Below, piece by piece: positions 43,587-52,186 of a stretch of 64,000 nt of DNA. The first letter of the stretch is position 1, and each line of letters opens with the position of its first letter. The position numbers and the translations under genes were made by a program. The stretch is from Candidatus Goldiibacteriota bacterium HGW-Goldbacteria-1 (GTDB lineage Bacteria; Oederibacteriota; PGYV01): assembly GCA_002839855.1 (NCBI GenBank), contig PGYV01000004.1, positions 402,168 to 466,167 on the forward strand, given 5' to 3'. The notes beneath the pieces were generated by a model. That model was given only the letters and a program-made list of their open reading frames with translations. It made no database searches and had not been told where the DNA came from.

Positions 43587-44156
43587 ATGGAAAACACATC
43601 CGACAGAATACAAACACAGCAGTCAGATAACACTATTACCATAGAAATTAAACCTTACAACACTATGTTTAACGCTTTATTATCTGTTTTTGTGACAGGT
43701 TTTTTTGCGGGGCTTTTGTTTATAGCCATAATGACAGCAGCCACTTTGCTTTATTCTTCGGGCTCTAAAATTGACTTAAACCCCATGATTACCATAACCA
43801 CAGCTGTATACGCTTTAATCGGCGTTTTTTTTATAGCACGCGCCGCGGTATGGACGCTGTTTGGCAAAGAAGAGATTATTATAACCGGCGGTGCTTTTTA
43901 CTACAAAAAAAGCGCGCTGATTAAACTTAAGGAAATTAAGGTTAACAATGAGGAAATTCTGGAATTTAAACTTACCGATTATTTTGAACCCAAGGATTTA
44001 TTTTACGCGGTAAAAGCGGAATTTGGTTTTTTAGGCAGGTCTTTTACCCTTAAAACCGCCGCTTATAAATTACGTTTTGGAATATGCCTGAATATTGAAG
44101 AACTGCGCGTGCTTGAAAGTTTTAAGGAATTTAAAACCCTGCTGAAAAAAACTTAG
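43587..44156 (+). CDS. Two-helix membrane protein with a C-terminal PH-like domain
   Basis: 189 residues with hydrophobic helices at about 29-56 and 66-88, followed by a beta-rich soluble part (EIIITGGAFYYKKSALIKLK, EFKLTDYFEPKDLFYAVKAE). This design resembles small PH-domain membrane proteins of unknown role. It is convergent with, and overlaps by 4 bases, the nitronate monooxygenase-like gene. No obvious RBS; divergent from metK. Confidence 0.65.
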   Translation: MENTSDRIQTQQSDNTITIEIKPYNTMFNALLSVFVTGFFAGLLFIAIMTAATLLYSSGSKIDLNPMITITTAVYALIGVFFIARAAVWTLFGKEEIIITGGAFYYKKSALIKLKEIKVNNEEILEFKLTDYFEPKDLFYAVKAEFGFLGRSFTLKTAAYKLRFGICLNIEELRVLESFKEFKTLLKKT

Positions 44157-45238
44157 CCCAGGTTTTCTTCCGCCTCTTTTACAAGTTCATCTATAAGGGT
44201 TTTTACCGGCACTATTTTATCCACCCTGTAAACGTTTGAACCCGCAAACGCAAACCCATTTTCTAAATCGCCTTTGGCGGCGTTTGAAAGCGCGTCTGCT
44301 ATACAGTATGGGGACTTTGCAGGATTGCATGTCCTCAGGCAAAGGTATGAACATTTAAACTTAATTTCACCTTTTTTTGCTTTCTCAAGAAATTCATTTT
44401 TTATCGCCCTTCCGGGCATTCCTACAGGGCTCTTTATTATTACAAGGTCTTCTTTTTTGGCGTTAATATAAGCGTTTTTAAAAGCAATATCCGCGTCGCA
44501 TTCATCCGTGCATACAAACCTTGTACCCATCTGAATTCCCGACGCGCCAAGTTTAATCATGTGTGCAATGTCCTTGCCGTCATATATTCCGCCCGCAGCT
44601 ATTACGGGTATTTTTTTACCGTACTGTTCTTCATATTTTTTTACGGTTTCTATTACTCCGGTTACTATACCGTCAAGTTTTGGCGATATGGCGTCTTCTT
44701 CTATTTCTTCATGGGAATAACCAAGATGGCCGCCCGCCATTGGGCCTTCCACCACTATAGCATCCGGAATTCTGTTATATTTTGATGTCCATGTCTTGCA
44801 GATTATTTCCGCAACCCTTGCGGATGATACAATGGGCGCTATTTTTACGTCAGAGCCTTCAACAAGTTTGGGAAGGTTTAAAGGCAAGCCGGCCCCTGAA
44901 AATATGATATCCACTTTTTCATCTACCGCCGCCTGTACAAGCGCGGGATAACTGGTAAGCGCAACCATGATGTTTACGGCGATAATCCCTTTGGTAAGTG
45001 CTTTTGCTTCCCTTACATAACTGACAAACTCCCTTAAATCAAGCGCGTCGTCTTTTTCAATATTTTTTCTGTCTTTAACATGGTCGCTTTTGATAGCGGC
45101 CGATATTGTGCCCACCCCGCCGGCATTGGCTACCGCGGATGCCAGTTTTGCAAGTGATATTTTAATGCCCATTCCGCCCTGGATTATAGGCGGGCTTATC
45201 TTTAAATTTCCGATAAAAAGTTCAGGAAGATGTTTCAT
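44153..45238 (-). CDS. Nitronate monooxygenase/FabK-like FMN enzyme
   Basis: 361 residues. The TIM-barrel flavin motifs are PPIIQGGMGIKISLAKLA, GAGLPLNLP, VEGPMAGGHLGYSHEE, VIAAGGIYDGKDIAHMIKLG and GIQMGTRFVCTDECDA. A Cys-rich C-terminal tail (CSYLCLRTCNPAKSPYC) is typical of a sub-group in anaerobes. It could oxidise nitronates or act as an enoyl-ACP reductase of the FabK type; the tail favours neither. It stands alone. Confidence 0.85.
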   Translation of the reverse strand: MKHLPELFIGNLKISPPIIQGGMGIKISLAKLASAVANAGGVGTISAAIKSDHVKDRKNIEKDDALDLREFVSYVREAKALTKGIIAVNIMVALTSYPALVQAAVDEKVDIIFSGAGLPLNLPKLVEGSDVKIAPIVSSARVAEIICKTWTSKYNRIPDAIVVEGPMAGGHLGYSHEEIEEDAISPKLDGIVTGVIETVKKYEEQYGKKIPVIAAGGIYDGKDIAHMIKLGASGIQMGTRFVCTDECDADIAFKNAYINAKKEDLVIIKSPVGMPGRAIKNEFLEKAKKGEIKFKCSYLCLRTCNPAKSPYCIADALSNAAKGDLENGFAFAGSNVYRVDKIVPVKTLIDELVKEAEENLG

Positions 45239-45469
45239 CTTTGTACTCTCGCTTTCGGGAATAGTTTCCCTTAAAATTCGTATATATAACTGAAGTATCT
45301 GAATTCTTTTCGGGGGAGGATTATCTGAAAGGTTAAAGAAGCATTAAAAAATCTTCTTAGAACTTTAAAGAGTATTCCAGGTCCGTCATTAGATAATCTT
45401 CACTTGAGTATTATTATATCACAAAACTTGCAGAAAACAAACATACTTGGGGGTATTAAGTAAAAGAAA
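45239..45469. other. Intergenic stretch with distant 8-bp inverted words
   Basis: gattatct (45319-45326) and agataatc (45391-45398) are complementary across about 65 bases that also hold a ctttaaag core. This could be a small structured RNA or chance; no gene or terminator is evident. Confidence 0.25.
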
Positions 45470-46171
45470 TTACGTAAGGACGGCGGTATTAAGAATTTTT
45501 ACCTCTTTGACGTATTCTTTCATTATTTCCGCGAACTCGTAAAGCACCTGTTCGGGATATGGAGGGATTCCGGTAAAAACATGCGACAGCGTGTTTTTAT
45601 TGTCATACTGCTGTATGGAAAATCTGTCAGCCCCGTTTATCAGTTTTCCTATCTGTTCAAAATCTTCTTTTTCAACTATTCCCGGGACTGCGGTGGTTCG
45701 AAATTCGTGTTCAACACCGGAAATCATTATAAGTTCTATGGATTTTTTTATTTTGCCAAAATCAATTTCACGGCCTGATGCCATTTTATATTTTTCCGGA
45801 GAGGACTTTATATCCATGGCTATGTAGTCCACAAGCTCTTCATCAATCAGTTCTTTTATTATTTCCGGCCTGTAACCGTTGGTGTCAAGTTTTACCTTAA
45901 GTTTCATGTCTTTGATAAGCGAGCAGAAATCCACCAGCCCCGGGTTAAGCGTGGGCTCTCCGCCTGTAATTGCCACGGCATCAACAAATCCCGCGCGGTC
46001 TTTTATCTGTTCCAGTATCTCGCCAAGAAGAAGCGTGTCGTTATTAACCTCCACCAGGGACGCGTTGTGGCAGAATGGGCACTTAAAATTGCAGGGGGAT
46101 GTGTATACTATGGAAGTGACGTGTCCGGGGTAGTCAAGAAGCGACACCCCGGTAAAGCCGTTAATTCTCAT
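45470..46171 (-). CDS. nrdG: Anaerobic ribonucleotide reductase-activating protein
   Basis: 233 residues. The start GFTGVSLLDYPGHVTSIVYT and cluster motif CNFKCPFCHN (CxxxCxxC) identify the NrdG2/radical SAM activase type, and ITGGEPTLNPG binds SAM. It abstracts a hydrogen from the glycyl-radical Gly of the partner. It lies 7 bases after the small glycyl-radical subunit gene, consistent with the three genes acting as one operon. Confidence 0.92.
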   Translation of the reverse strand: MRINGFTGVSLLDYPGHVTSIVYTSPCNFKCPFCHNASLVEVNNDTLLLGEILEQIKDRAGFVDAVAITGGEPTLNPGLVDFCSLIKDMKLKVKLDTNGYRPEIIKELIDEELVDYIAMDIKSSPEKYKMASGREIDFGKIKKSIELIMISGVEHEFRTTAVPGIVEKEDFEQIGKLINGADRFSIQQYDNKNTLSHVFTGIPPYPEQVLYEFAEIMKEYVKEVKILNTAVLT

Positions 46172-46178
46172 TTATTTA

Positions 46179-46385
46179 TTAATTCATCACTTCAATTTTT
46201 TCAGCCGCAGGTTCTGATGTGTATGTTTCCCTTTCCGTATACTCTTCCTGTTTTCCGTTGTTCCACTGCTTTACCGGCCTGAAGTAACCCACTATTCTGC
46301 TGTAAACCTCGCAGTCAGTTCCTTTTACGGCCTGAAGCTTTGTTTCCAGTTCTTCAATCTTTGCGACGATGTCTTTTTTTTCCAT
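46179..46385 (-). CDS. Separate glycyl-radical subunit of class III ribonucleotide reductase
   Basis: 68 residues from the ATG at 46385 (GGAGG 6 bases upstream; the frame extends to 46397 with no RBS). The C-terminal half, CEVYSRIVGYFRPVKQWNNG followed by KQEE, equals the glycyl-radical tail of NrdD enzymes, with Gly in RIVGYFRP. The N-terminal half (DIVAKIEELETKLQAVKG) is a heptad helix. The large subunit upstream lacks this tail, so the radical is probably carried in trans here. Confidence 0.88.
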   Translation of the reverse strand: MEKKDIVAKIEELETKLQAVKGTDCEVYSRIVGYFRPVKQWNNGKQEEYTERETYTSEPAAEKIEVMN

Positions 46386-46421
46386 TAGTGCCTCCAAAAT
46401 TATATTATTTTATTTAAATTT

Positions 46422-48473
46422 TTATCTTACGTTCTGTTCCAGCAGTTCTTTTAATTCTGTTATTTCAGACAGTATTTTTCCCTTTTCTTCTTCTTTGCAT
46501 TTGGGGCAGTTAAAGAATTCGCCCGCAAGGTAGCCATGCGTGGGGCATACGCTGAAGGTGGGCGTTAAGCTGTAATAAGGCATGTGGAAATTTTCCGCCA
46601 CTTTTTTTACAAGCTGTTTTGTGGCTTCAATTGAATTTAACCTTTCGCCAAGGAAAATGTGGAATACGGTGCCGCCCGTGTACCTTGTCTGAAGCGGATC
46701 CTGGTGTGACAGCGCTTTGAATAAATCCTTGGTATAAAATACGGGAAGCTGCGTGGAATTTGTGTAATACGGTTCCTTGTTTCCCATGGCTTTAATATCG
46801 GGGTATTTTTCCCTGTCTATCTTTGCAAGGCGGTATGACGTGCCTTCTCCCGGTGTGGCTTCCAAATTATAGAAATTACCGGTTTTTTCCTGATACTCTT
46901 TCATTACGTCCCTCATAAATTCAAGGGTTTCAATGGCAAACATCTGCCCTTCCGGCGACGCAATGTCCTTGCCCATAAAATTCAGCGCCGCTTCGTTCAT
47001 GCCTATAAGCCCGATGGTGGAAAAATGGTTTGTCCAGAATTTTCCTGTCCGCTCTTTAATTCCGCTTAAATAATAATTGCTGTACGGGTACAGCCCCTGC
47101 TCTGTAAGTTTTTCAAGCATCTTTCTTTTTATTTCAAGGCTGTCTTTGGCCACTTCCATTAAATACTTCAGTTCCTTATAATATGCTTCTTTGTTGCCTT
47201 TATTTTTGTATCCAAGCCTTGGCATATTAATGGTGACAACCCCGATAGAACCGGTTAAAGGATTGCTGCCAAAAAGGCCGCCGCCGCGTTTTCTTAATTC
47301 GCGGTTATCCAGGCGCAGCCTGCAGCACATGCTGCGCGCGTCGTCCGGGCTCATGTCTGAATTTACAAAATTCGCAAAATACGGAATGCCGTATTTGGCT
47401 GTCATTTCCCAGACCGGGTCAAGCTGCTTATTATCCCAGTCAAAATTGTTTGTGATGTTGTATGTGGGTATGGGGAACGTGAAGATTCTGCCCTTGGCAT
47501 CGCCTTCAAGCATAACTTCCGCGAACGCCCTGTTTATAACGTACATTTCTTCCTGATAATCGCCGTAGGTGGAATCGTGTATTTCGCCCGCAATTACAAC
47601 CGCTTCATCTTTCATGTTGCCCGGCACCACTAAGTCCATGGTGATGTTTGTAAAAGGGGTCTGGAACCCGACCCTTGTGGGGATGTTCATGTTAAAGATA
47701 AACCTTCTGATGGCCCTTTTTACGCTTTCATATGAGAGGTTTTCATACCTGATAAACGGCGCTAATAACGTGTCAAAGTTTGCAAACGCCTGCGCGCCGG
47801 CGGCTTCTCCCTGAAGGGTATAAAAAAAGTTTACTATCTGCCCAAGCGCGGATTCAAAGTGCGACGCGGGCGCGGATTCTATCTTGCCTTCCACTCCGCC
47901 GAAACCGCGGATTAAAAGGTCCTTTAAATCCCAGCCGCAGCAGTAAACTGAAAGCAGCCCAAGGTCGTGCAGGTGCAGCGAGCCGCTGGAATGCGCTTCT
48001 TTAATTTCAGGAGTGTAAATTTTATTAAGCCAGTATGTGGATGTAATAATGGAAGAGACGTGGTTGTTAAGACCCTGCAGGGAGTAGCTCATGTTGGAGT
48101 TTTCTTTTATCCTCCAGTCAAGCTTGCGGAGGTAATCATCTATCATCAGGGTGGAATCGCCAAGGATGCTCTTTAAATCCCTCATCTTGTTATGCTGGTC
48201 GCGGTAAAGGATGTAAGATTTGGCTATCTGTATGAAGCCGTTGTTGATAAGGGTCTGTTCCACAAGGTCCTGCACGTTTTCAACAGTGGGCACCTTGCCG
48301 TCTTTGTAAACCACGTTAAGAATGGACGCTACCTGCTCGCAGATTTTATCCGCTTTCTCACGGTCATAGTTATTATTTGCCTTGAACGCCTTGAAGATAG
48401 CCTCGGTTATTTTAGCCTGATCAAAAGGCGCCAGGTCACCATTCCTTTTCAGGATGAACTGGATTTTACTCAT
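46422..48473 (-). CDS. nrdD: Anaerobic ribonucleoside-triphosphate reductase, catalytic subunit lacking the glycyl-radical tail
   Basis: 683 residues. An N-terminal ATP-cone (KIQFILKRNGDLAPFDQAKI) controls activity; the barrel has SMCCRLRLDNRELRKRGGG with the reactive Cys and RMGFN-like strands such as GSIGVVTINMPRLG. The end, VCPTHGYLAGEFFNCPKC, gives a zinc-binding start, after which the protein stops in a heptad helix (KILSEITELKELLEQN) where most NrdD proteins continue to RVxGYxRP. The missing part is encoded by the next gene. NrdG is third in the operon. Confidence 0.93.
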   Translation of the reverse strand: MSKIQFILKRNGDLAPFDQAKITEAIFKAFKANNNYDREKADKICEQVASILNVVYKDGKVPTVENVQDLVEQTLINNGFIQIAKSYILYRDQHNKMRDLKSILGDSTLMIDDYLRKLDWRIKENSNMSYSLQGLNNHVSSIITSTYWLNKIYTPEIKEAHSSGSLHLHDLGLLSVYCCGWDLKDLLIRGFGGVEGKIESAPASHFESALGQIVNFFYTLQGEAAGAQAFANFDTLLAPFIRYENLSYESVKRAIRRFIFNMNIPTRVGFQTPFTNITMDLVVPGNMKDEAVVIAGEIHDSTYGDYQEEMYVINRAFAEVMLEGDAKGRIFTFPIPTYNITNNFDWDNKQLDPVWEMTAKYGIPYFANFVNSDMSPDDARSMCCRLRLDNRELRKRGGGLFGSNPLTGSIGVVTINMPRLGYKNKGNKEAYYKELKYLMEVAKDSLEIKRKMLEKLTEQGLYPYSNYYLSGIKERTGKFWTNHFSTIGLIGMNEAALNFMGKDIASPEGQMFAIETLEFMRDVMKEYQEKTGNFYNLEATPGEGTSYRLAKIDREKYPDIKAMGNKEPYYTNSTQLPVFYTKDLFKALSHQDPLQTRYTGGTVFHIFLGERLNSIEATKQLVKKVAENFHMPYYSLTPTFSVCPTHGYLAGEFFNCPKCKEEEKGKILSEITELKELLEQNVR

Positions 48474-48584
48474 TTATCGCTCCCCTTTATTTTTTTAGCC
48501 TTATTAAAACCCGGCTATTATATTTGTTGTAACCATTTATGTCAATAATAAAAATCAATATGTTGATTTCCCTTGCATCCTTGC

Positions 48585-48692
48585 CCACAATATATTGTAG
48601 ATTTACATAACTGTCAACAATAAATTTCAAAAAAAACATATATGTAGTGTTTGATATGGCAAAAACATGCCTTTTTTCCCATATATTGTGGT
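48585..48692. promoter_or_regulatory. Candidate NrdR boxes upstream of nrdD
   Basis: ccacaatatattgtag (48585-48600) has a perfect 12-base palindrome core; aacatatatgtagtgt (48635-48650) matches the right half of the NrdR consensus (TATAGTGT type); a third, weaker site lies near 48676-48691 (catatattgtgg). Their centres are about 50 and 41 bases apart, near whole helical turns, though the usual spacing is about 31. The NrdR gene itself is not in the window. Confidence 0.5.
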
Positions 48693-48714
48693 TTTTTTTC
48701 CTGCTTTTTGTGGA

Positions 48715-48779
48715 AAAACCCTGTTTTTATTGCTGTATTTTATACCATGACGTATAAAATACAGCAAATACAGGGTTTT
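48715..48779. promoter_or_regulatory. Long imperfect hairpin upstream of nrdD
   Basis: Inner arms of 15 bases (48730-48744 and 48753-48767; ttgctgtattttata and its complement) enclose loop ccatgacg. After a small bulge the outer arms aaaaccctgt and acagggtttt also pair. The total stem is about 25 bp. A further 8-bp inverted repeat, gttaaagt/actttaac, lies at 48790-48808. It lies between divergent nrdD and the HD-domain gene and could be an operator or a structured RNA. Confidence 0.6.
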
Positions 48780-48927
48780 ATTGGCTTTTGTTAAAGTGTT
48801 ACTTTAACCACAATTTTTACCGTTTTTTTACGGCAAACTTGTGTTTTAAACTGATAAATCCGCCCGTCAAAACCCCATGAATCTTATTTGATAATTTGCG
48901 CAAATGAGTGGATTGGGCAGATGCTTA

Positions 48928-49050
48928 GAAGGTCGGAAGGTCAGAAGGTCGGATGTAAGAACAAATCTATAAACAAAAACCTTCTGACCCTTCCCCTAAC
49001 ACTTCCGCTCGCAAACTCGCTTTAACCGACCCTCTGACCTTCCGACCTTC
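48928..49050. repeat. Element with 25-bp terminal inverted repeats (gaaggtcgg type)
   Basis: gaaggtcggaaggtcag plus aaggtcgg (48928-48952) and its inverted copy at 49026-49050 differ at one base. The inside repeats the same words (cttctgacccttcccc). It has the MITE-like shape of the 2671-2917 element but a different arm sequence. No gene. Confidence 0.65.
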
Positions 49051-49129
49051 ATATATATACTCTTTTTACGATATACAAAATCCGCGGCGTGTGTCAATAT
49101 ATCTTTGATAAAAATAAAGGAGGGTATAC

Positions 49130-49741
49130 ATGACAATAGAAACCGCTAAAAAAGAGTACTATGAACTGCTTAATACGGCGTTAAAACGGGAAGGCGTAAA
49201 AGAACTTGCCGCGTATCTGGAACGGCATGGCTTTTTTAAAGCGCCCGCGTCCACTAAATTTCACCTGTGCAGCGAAGGCGGGCTTTTAATTCACTCCGTG
49301 GGAGTGGCAAAAACCGCGCTTAAAATCAAGCCTGTTTTGCTTCCCTCTTACCCGGATGAATCTGTCATTTTATGCTGCCTTTTTCACGACGCCCATAAAG
49401 TGACAGACGGCTTTGGACAGGTCACATATAATAAGAATAACGGCGCCACAAAAGAACAGCAGCCCTATTTTTGGAACAAAAACCAGATGTCTTTTTCCGG
49501 CGCGCATAAAAGCCTGCTTTTGATAAATAAATTTGTGGAACTTACAAGGGAAGAAATGCAGGCCATTGCCTACCACGACGGCCCGTATGTGCCGTCTTTT
49601 GAGGATATTAAAGGAAACGTGTATCCGCTGACACACCTTATACACTTCGCGGATTTATGGTCCACCTGGGTGGATGAAAGGGGCTTGGGCGGTAATTTTG
49701 ACCCGCATAAATTTTTGGATGATAAAGAGACGCTGTTTTGA
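49130..49741 (+). CDS. HD-domain phosphohydrolase-like protein
   Basis: 203 residues. The metal-binding order is His in LIHSVGVAKTAL, His-Asp in LFHDAHKVTDG, a middle His in GAHKSLLLI, and a distal Asp in LIHFADLWSTWVDE. This fits HD-superfamily hydrolases acting on nucleotides or phospho-ligands, close to phage-like HD proteins. AGGAGG lies ahead of the ATG. It is divergent from nrdD and could share that regulatory region, so a nucleotide-related role is tempting but unproven. Confidence 0.8.
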   Translation: MTIETAKKEYYELLNTALKREGVKELAAYLERHGFFKAPASTKFHLCSEGGLLIHSVGVAKTALKIKPVLLPSYPDESVILCCLFHDAHKVTDGFGQVTYNKNNGATKEQQPYFWNKNQMSFSGAHKSLLLINKFVELTREEMQAIAYHDGPYVPSFEDIKGNVYPLTHLIHFADLWSTWVDERGLGGNFDPHKFLDDKETLF

Positions 49742-49755
49742 AAAACTAGCAATAT

Positions 49756-49980
49756 AAGCTATAGCGAAGAAATAAGCATAAGCATTTTAAGCATTTAAGC
49801 TATAGCGAAGAAATAAACATAAGCATTTTAAGCATTTAAACTATAGCGAAGAAATAAGCATAAGCATTTTAAGCATTTAAACTATAGCGAAGAAATAAGC
49901 ATAAGCGTCTTAAGCATTTAAACTATAGCGAAGAAATAAGCATAAGCGTCTTAAGCATTTAAACTATAGCGAAACCGTAT
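49756..49980. repeat. 41-bp tandem repeat, five copies plus a part
   Basis: Units start at 49756, 49797, 49838, 49879, 49920 and 49961 (partial). Each reads ctatagcgaagaaataagca, then taagcatttt (or taagcgtctt) and aagcattt. The array ends with an inverted partial unit (cttatgcttaattgcctata, 49992-50016). Related single-copy sequence lies at 7365-7447. Copies differ by few bases, so the expansion is recent. There are no spacers. Confidence 0.9.
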
Positions 49981-50033
49981 TTGTATCGCTTATGCTTAAT
50001 TGCCTATAGCTTAAACCGCTATCCTTTTTTATT

Positions 50034-52133
50034 CTAGAAACTTGCTGAAATTTTAGTTCCTACGGATAATCCTCCAAGGTACGTGTATCCCGGATAACCG
50101 GTCATGCCTACATGAACCTTATTGTTTAAAAGGTTGTTCCCGTAAACCGTTACTGAAAAACGGTCAAGGATATGTTCAGCAACAAGGGTTAAATCAACCA
50201 GCTGTTCCTGCCAGCCGCTCCAGTATAAATCCCTTTCATCGGCGCTTTTTCCGTGATACATGTCAACAAATCCGTTCACATTTAAATTGGCAGAAATATC
50301 CTGCGTTATATACCAGTCTAATCCCAGATTGTAAACATGTTTTGGCTCGCCTGCCGGTATGGCGTTATTAATCACAGTCTCTGCATACATGTAGTTGCCG
50401 TACAATGATAATTCTTTGCCTATATTGCCGCGCGCGTTTAATTCAATTCCGTTGCTAATTGCCACGCCTTTGTTGTAATGGCCGGCGTTCATGTGAACGT
50501 GCGTAACAGGGTCTTCTGTGCCGTCATCGTACCAGGTAAGGTAATCCATAATATAATAATTAAAGCCGGTGGCTGAAATGCTTAAAGCTTTATTATTGAA
50601 CATTACCTGCACGTCATGTTCCTGAATTTTTTCGGATTTCTGCGCGTGGCCAAAATATCTGCCGAACTTTTTCTGCGCCGGCGGCCTGCCATAACCCGTG
50701 TTGTACGCGTATTTTGCGGAAATTTTATCATTTATCTGGTAAACAACCGCGGCCCTTGGCATTAAATTAATTCCCATTTCCCTTAAATCGTTGTATTCGC
50801 AGCTTAGCCCGCCCACAAGCGTCAGATTATCAGTTAAATCAATATTATCTTCCAGGTAAGCCCCCACGGTATTATCAATCGCGGGTTTAAGGGTCACTAC
50901 GTATAAATACCCCACATTACCCGAATCAGACATATCAGGCAGGTATTCAATACGCGTATCAGGCCCTATGTTTATCCTTGAAAATTTAATTCCGGCTAAA
51001 ATCCTGTGGACATCAGCCACATTAGCGTGCAGTATGGCTTCTGTGGAAAAACCCATCTCTGTCATTGTTTCAATATCAGCCGCCACCCAGGTTACGCCTT
51101 GGGCATATGAAACAGGAATTCCCCTTTCATACATAAGGCCGTGCCCGTCAATTTTTGTAAGAATCGAAACCCCGTCAGCTAAATTATATATTCTTTCAAG
51201 TTCAAGAAACATGTGCTTCATGGCCGCATCAGTCATTTTATAATCATAATTTGTGTTCCAAAGGTACTTCTGCGCCATATACGAAACGCGACCTTTTAAA
51301 ATAAAATCTCCCAGGTCCGCTTTGCTGTACAGTTCAAAACTTGGCGAATAATCCAGAAGCCTTGGCCCTTTATTTTCTTCAAGCGCCGGATTTACAAAAC
51401 CGCTTTGAATCGCGTCTTTTTCACTGCCCCACTGATAAACAGTATTGCCCTCATTTTGTCCCGCGCCATAAGCATACCCGCTGCTTTCAGTGTACGTTAA
51501 AGATACCAAATAACCGCCTTTATCCAGCTTTCCGCCGGCAAGCACATTTCCTGTTATCTGGTTATTGGCTGTTGAATAATCTCCGGTATATATAATCCCA
51601 TCAACTTCAGCGCCGTTTTTTGTAATAATGTTTATGATGCCAAACGTGGCATCAGACCCCCATAACGTGGAAGCCGGGCCTTTTACAACCTCTATTTTTT
51701 CCACCATGCTAAGATTTGGCATATCTATAAAGTTATATACCCCGTCCTGCATTATGTTGGTAATAGGAGAGCCGTCAATAAGAAAAAGAAACTTGTCATT
51801 CTGGTCGGATGTAAATCCTCGCGAACCCAGAAGGGAAGTTTCACGGATAGATATACGCATACCGGGAACGCGTTTTAAAATTTCCGCAAGGCTTTTAGCC
51901 CCTGATAGTTTTATGTCCTCCCTTGTGACCACATACACTATGGCCGGCGCCTTATTTATGCTTTCGCTTGTTTTTGACGCGGTTATAACTTCGGGTATTT
52001 TCATAAACCATATTTCTTCAGTTATACCCGCCACTTCAACCTGCGCTGTTTCCGTCAATTCTTCCCCAAAAACGGCAGCGCATAAAATTGTAAAGAACAA
52101 AACAGCCGCAGCTAAAACTGACAATTTCTTCAT
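50034..52133 (-). CDS. TonB-dependent outer-membrane receptor
   Basis: 699 residues with a signal peptide (1-23). The plug domain is clear: VITASKTSESINKAPAIVYV (TonB-box-like start), AKSLAEILKRVPGMRISIRE, LFLIDGSPITNIM and VVKGPASTLWGSDATFGIIN. The 22-strand barrel follows and ends in ISASF, with the terminal Phe needed for assembly. It imports a bound ligand that cannot be named. It lies 53 bases after a sensor kinase gene and closes an operon of binding protein, kinase and receptor. Confidence 0.92.
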   Translation of the reverse strand: MKKLSVLAAAVLFFTILCAAVFGEELTETAQVEVAGITEEIWFMKIPEVITASKTSESINKAPAIVYVVTREDIKLSGAKSLAEILKRVPGMRISIRETSLLGSRGFTSDQNDKFLFLIDGSPITNIMQDGVYNFIDMPNLSMVEKIEVVKGPASTLWGSDATFGIINIITKNGAEVDGIIYTGDYSTANNQITGNVLAGGKLDKGGYLVSLTYTESSGYAYGAGQNEGNTVYQWGSEKDAIQSGFVNPALEENKGPRLLDYSPSFELYSKADLGDFILKGRVSYMAQKYLWNTNYDYKMTDAAMKHMFLELERIYNLADGVSILTKIDGHGLMYERGIPVSYAQGVTWVAADIETMTEMGFSTEAILHANVADVHRILAGIKFSRINIGPDTRIEYLPDMSDSGNVGYLYVVTLKPAIDNTVGAYLEDNIDLTDNLTLVGGLSCEYNDLREMGINLMPRAAVVYQINDKISAKYAYNTGYGRPPAQKKFGRYFGHAQKSEKIQEHDVQVMFNNKALSISATGFNYYIMDYLTWYDDGTEDPVTHVHMNAGHYNKGVAISNGIELNARGNIGKELSLYGNYMYAETVINNAIPAGEPKHVYNLGLDWYITQDISANLNVNGFVDMYHGKSADERDLYWSGWQEQLVDLTLVAEHILDRFSVTVYGNNLLNNKVHVGMTGYPGYTYLGGLSVGTKISASF

Positions 52134-52186
52134 ATACAGCCTCCTTTTAAATCTTAACTTATATTTATTTTATTAATACTTATGTC

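Noticed and set aside
49756-49980. Possible CRISPR array
   Set aside because: Units are contiguous with no unique spacers, and no cas genes are present.
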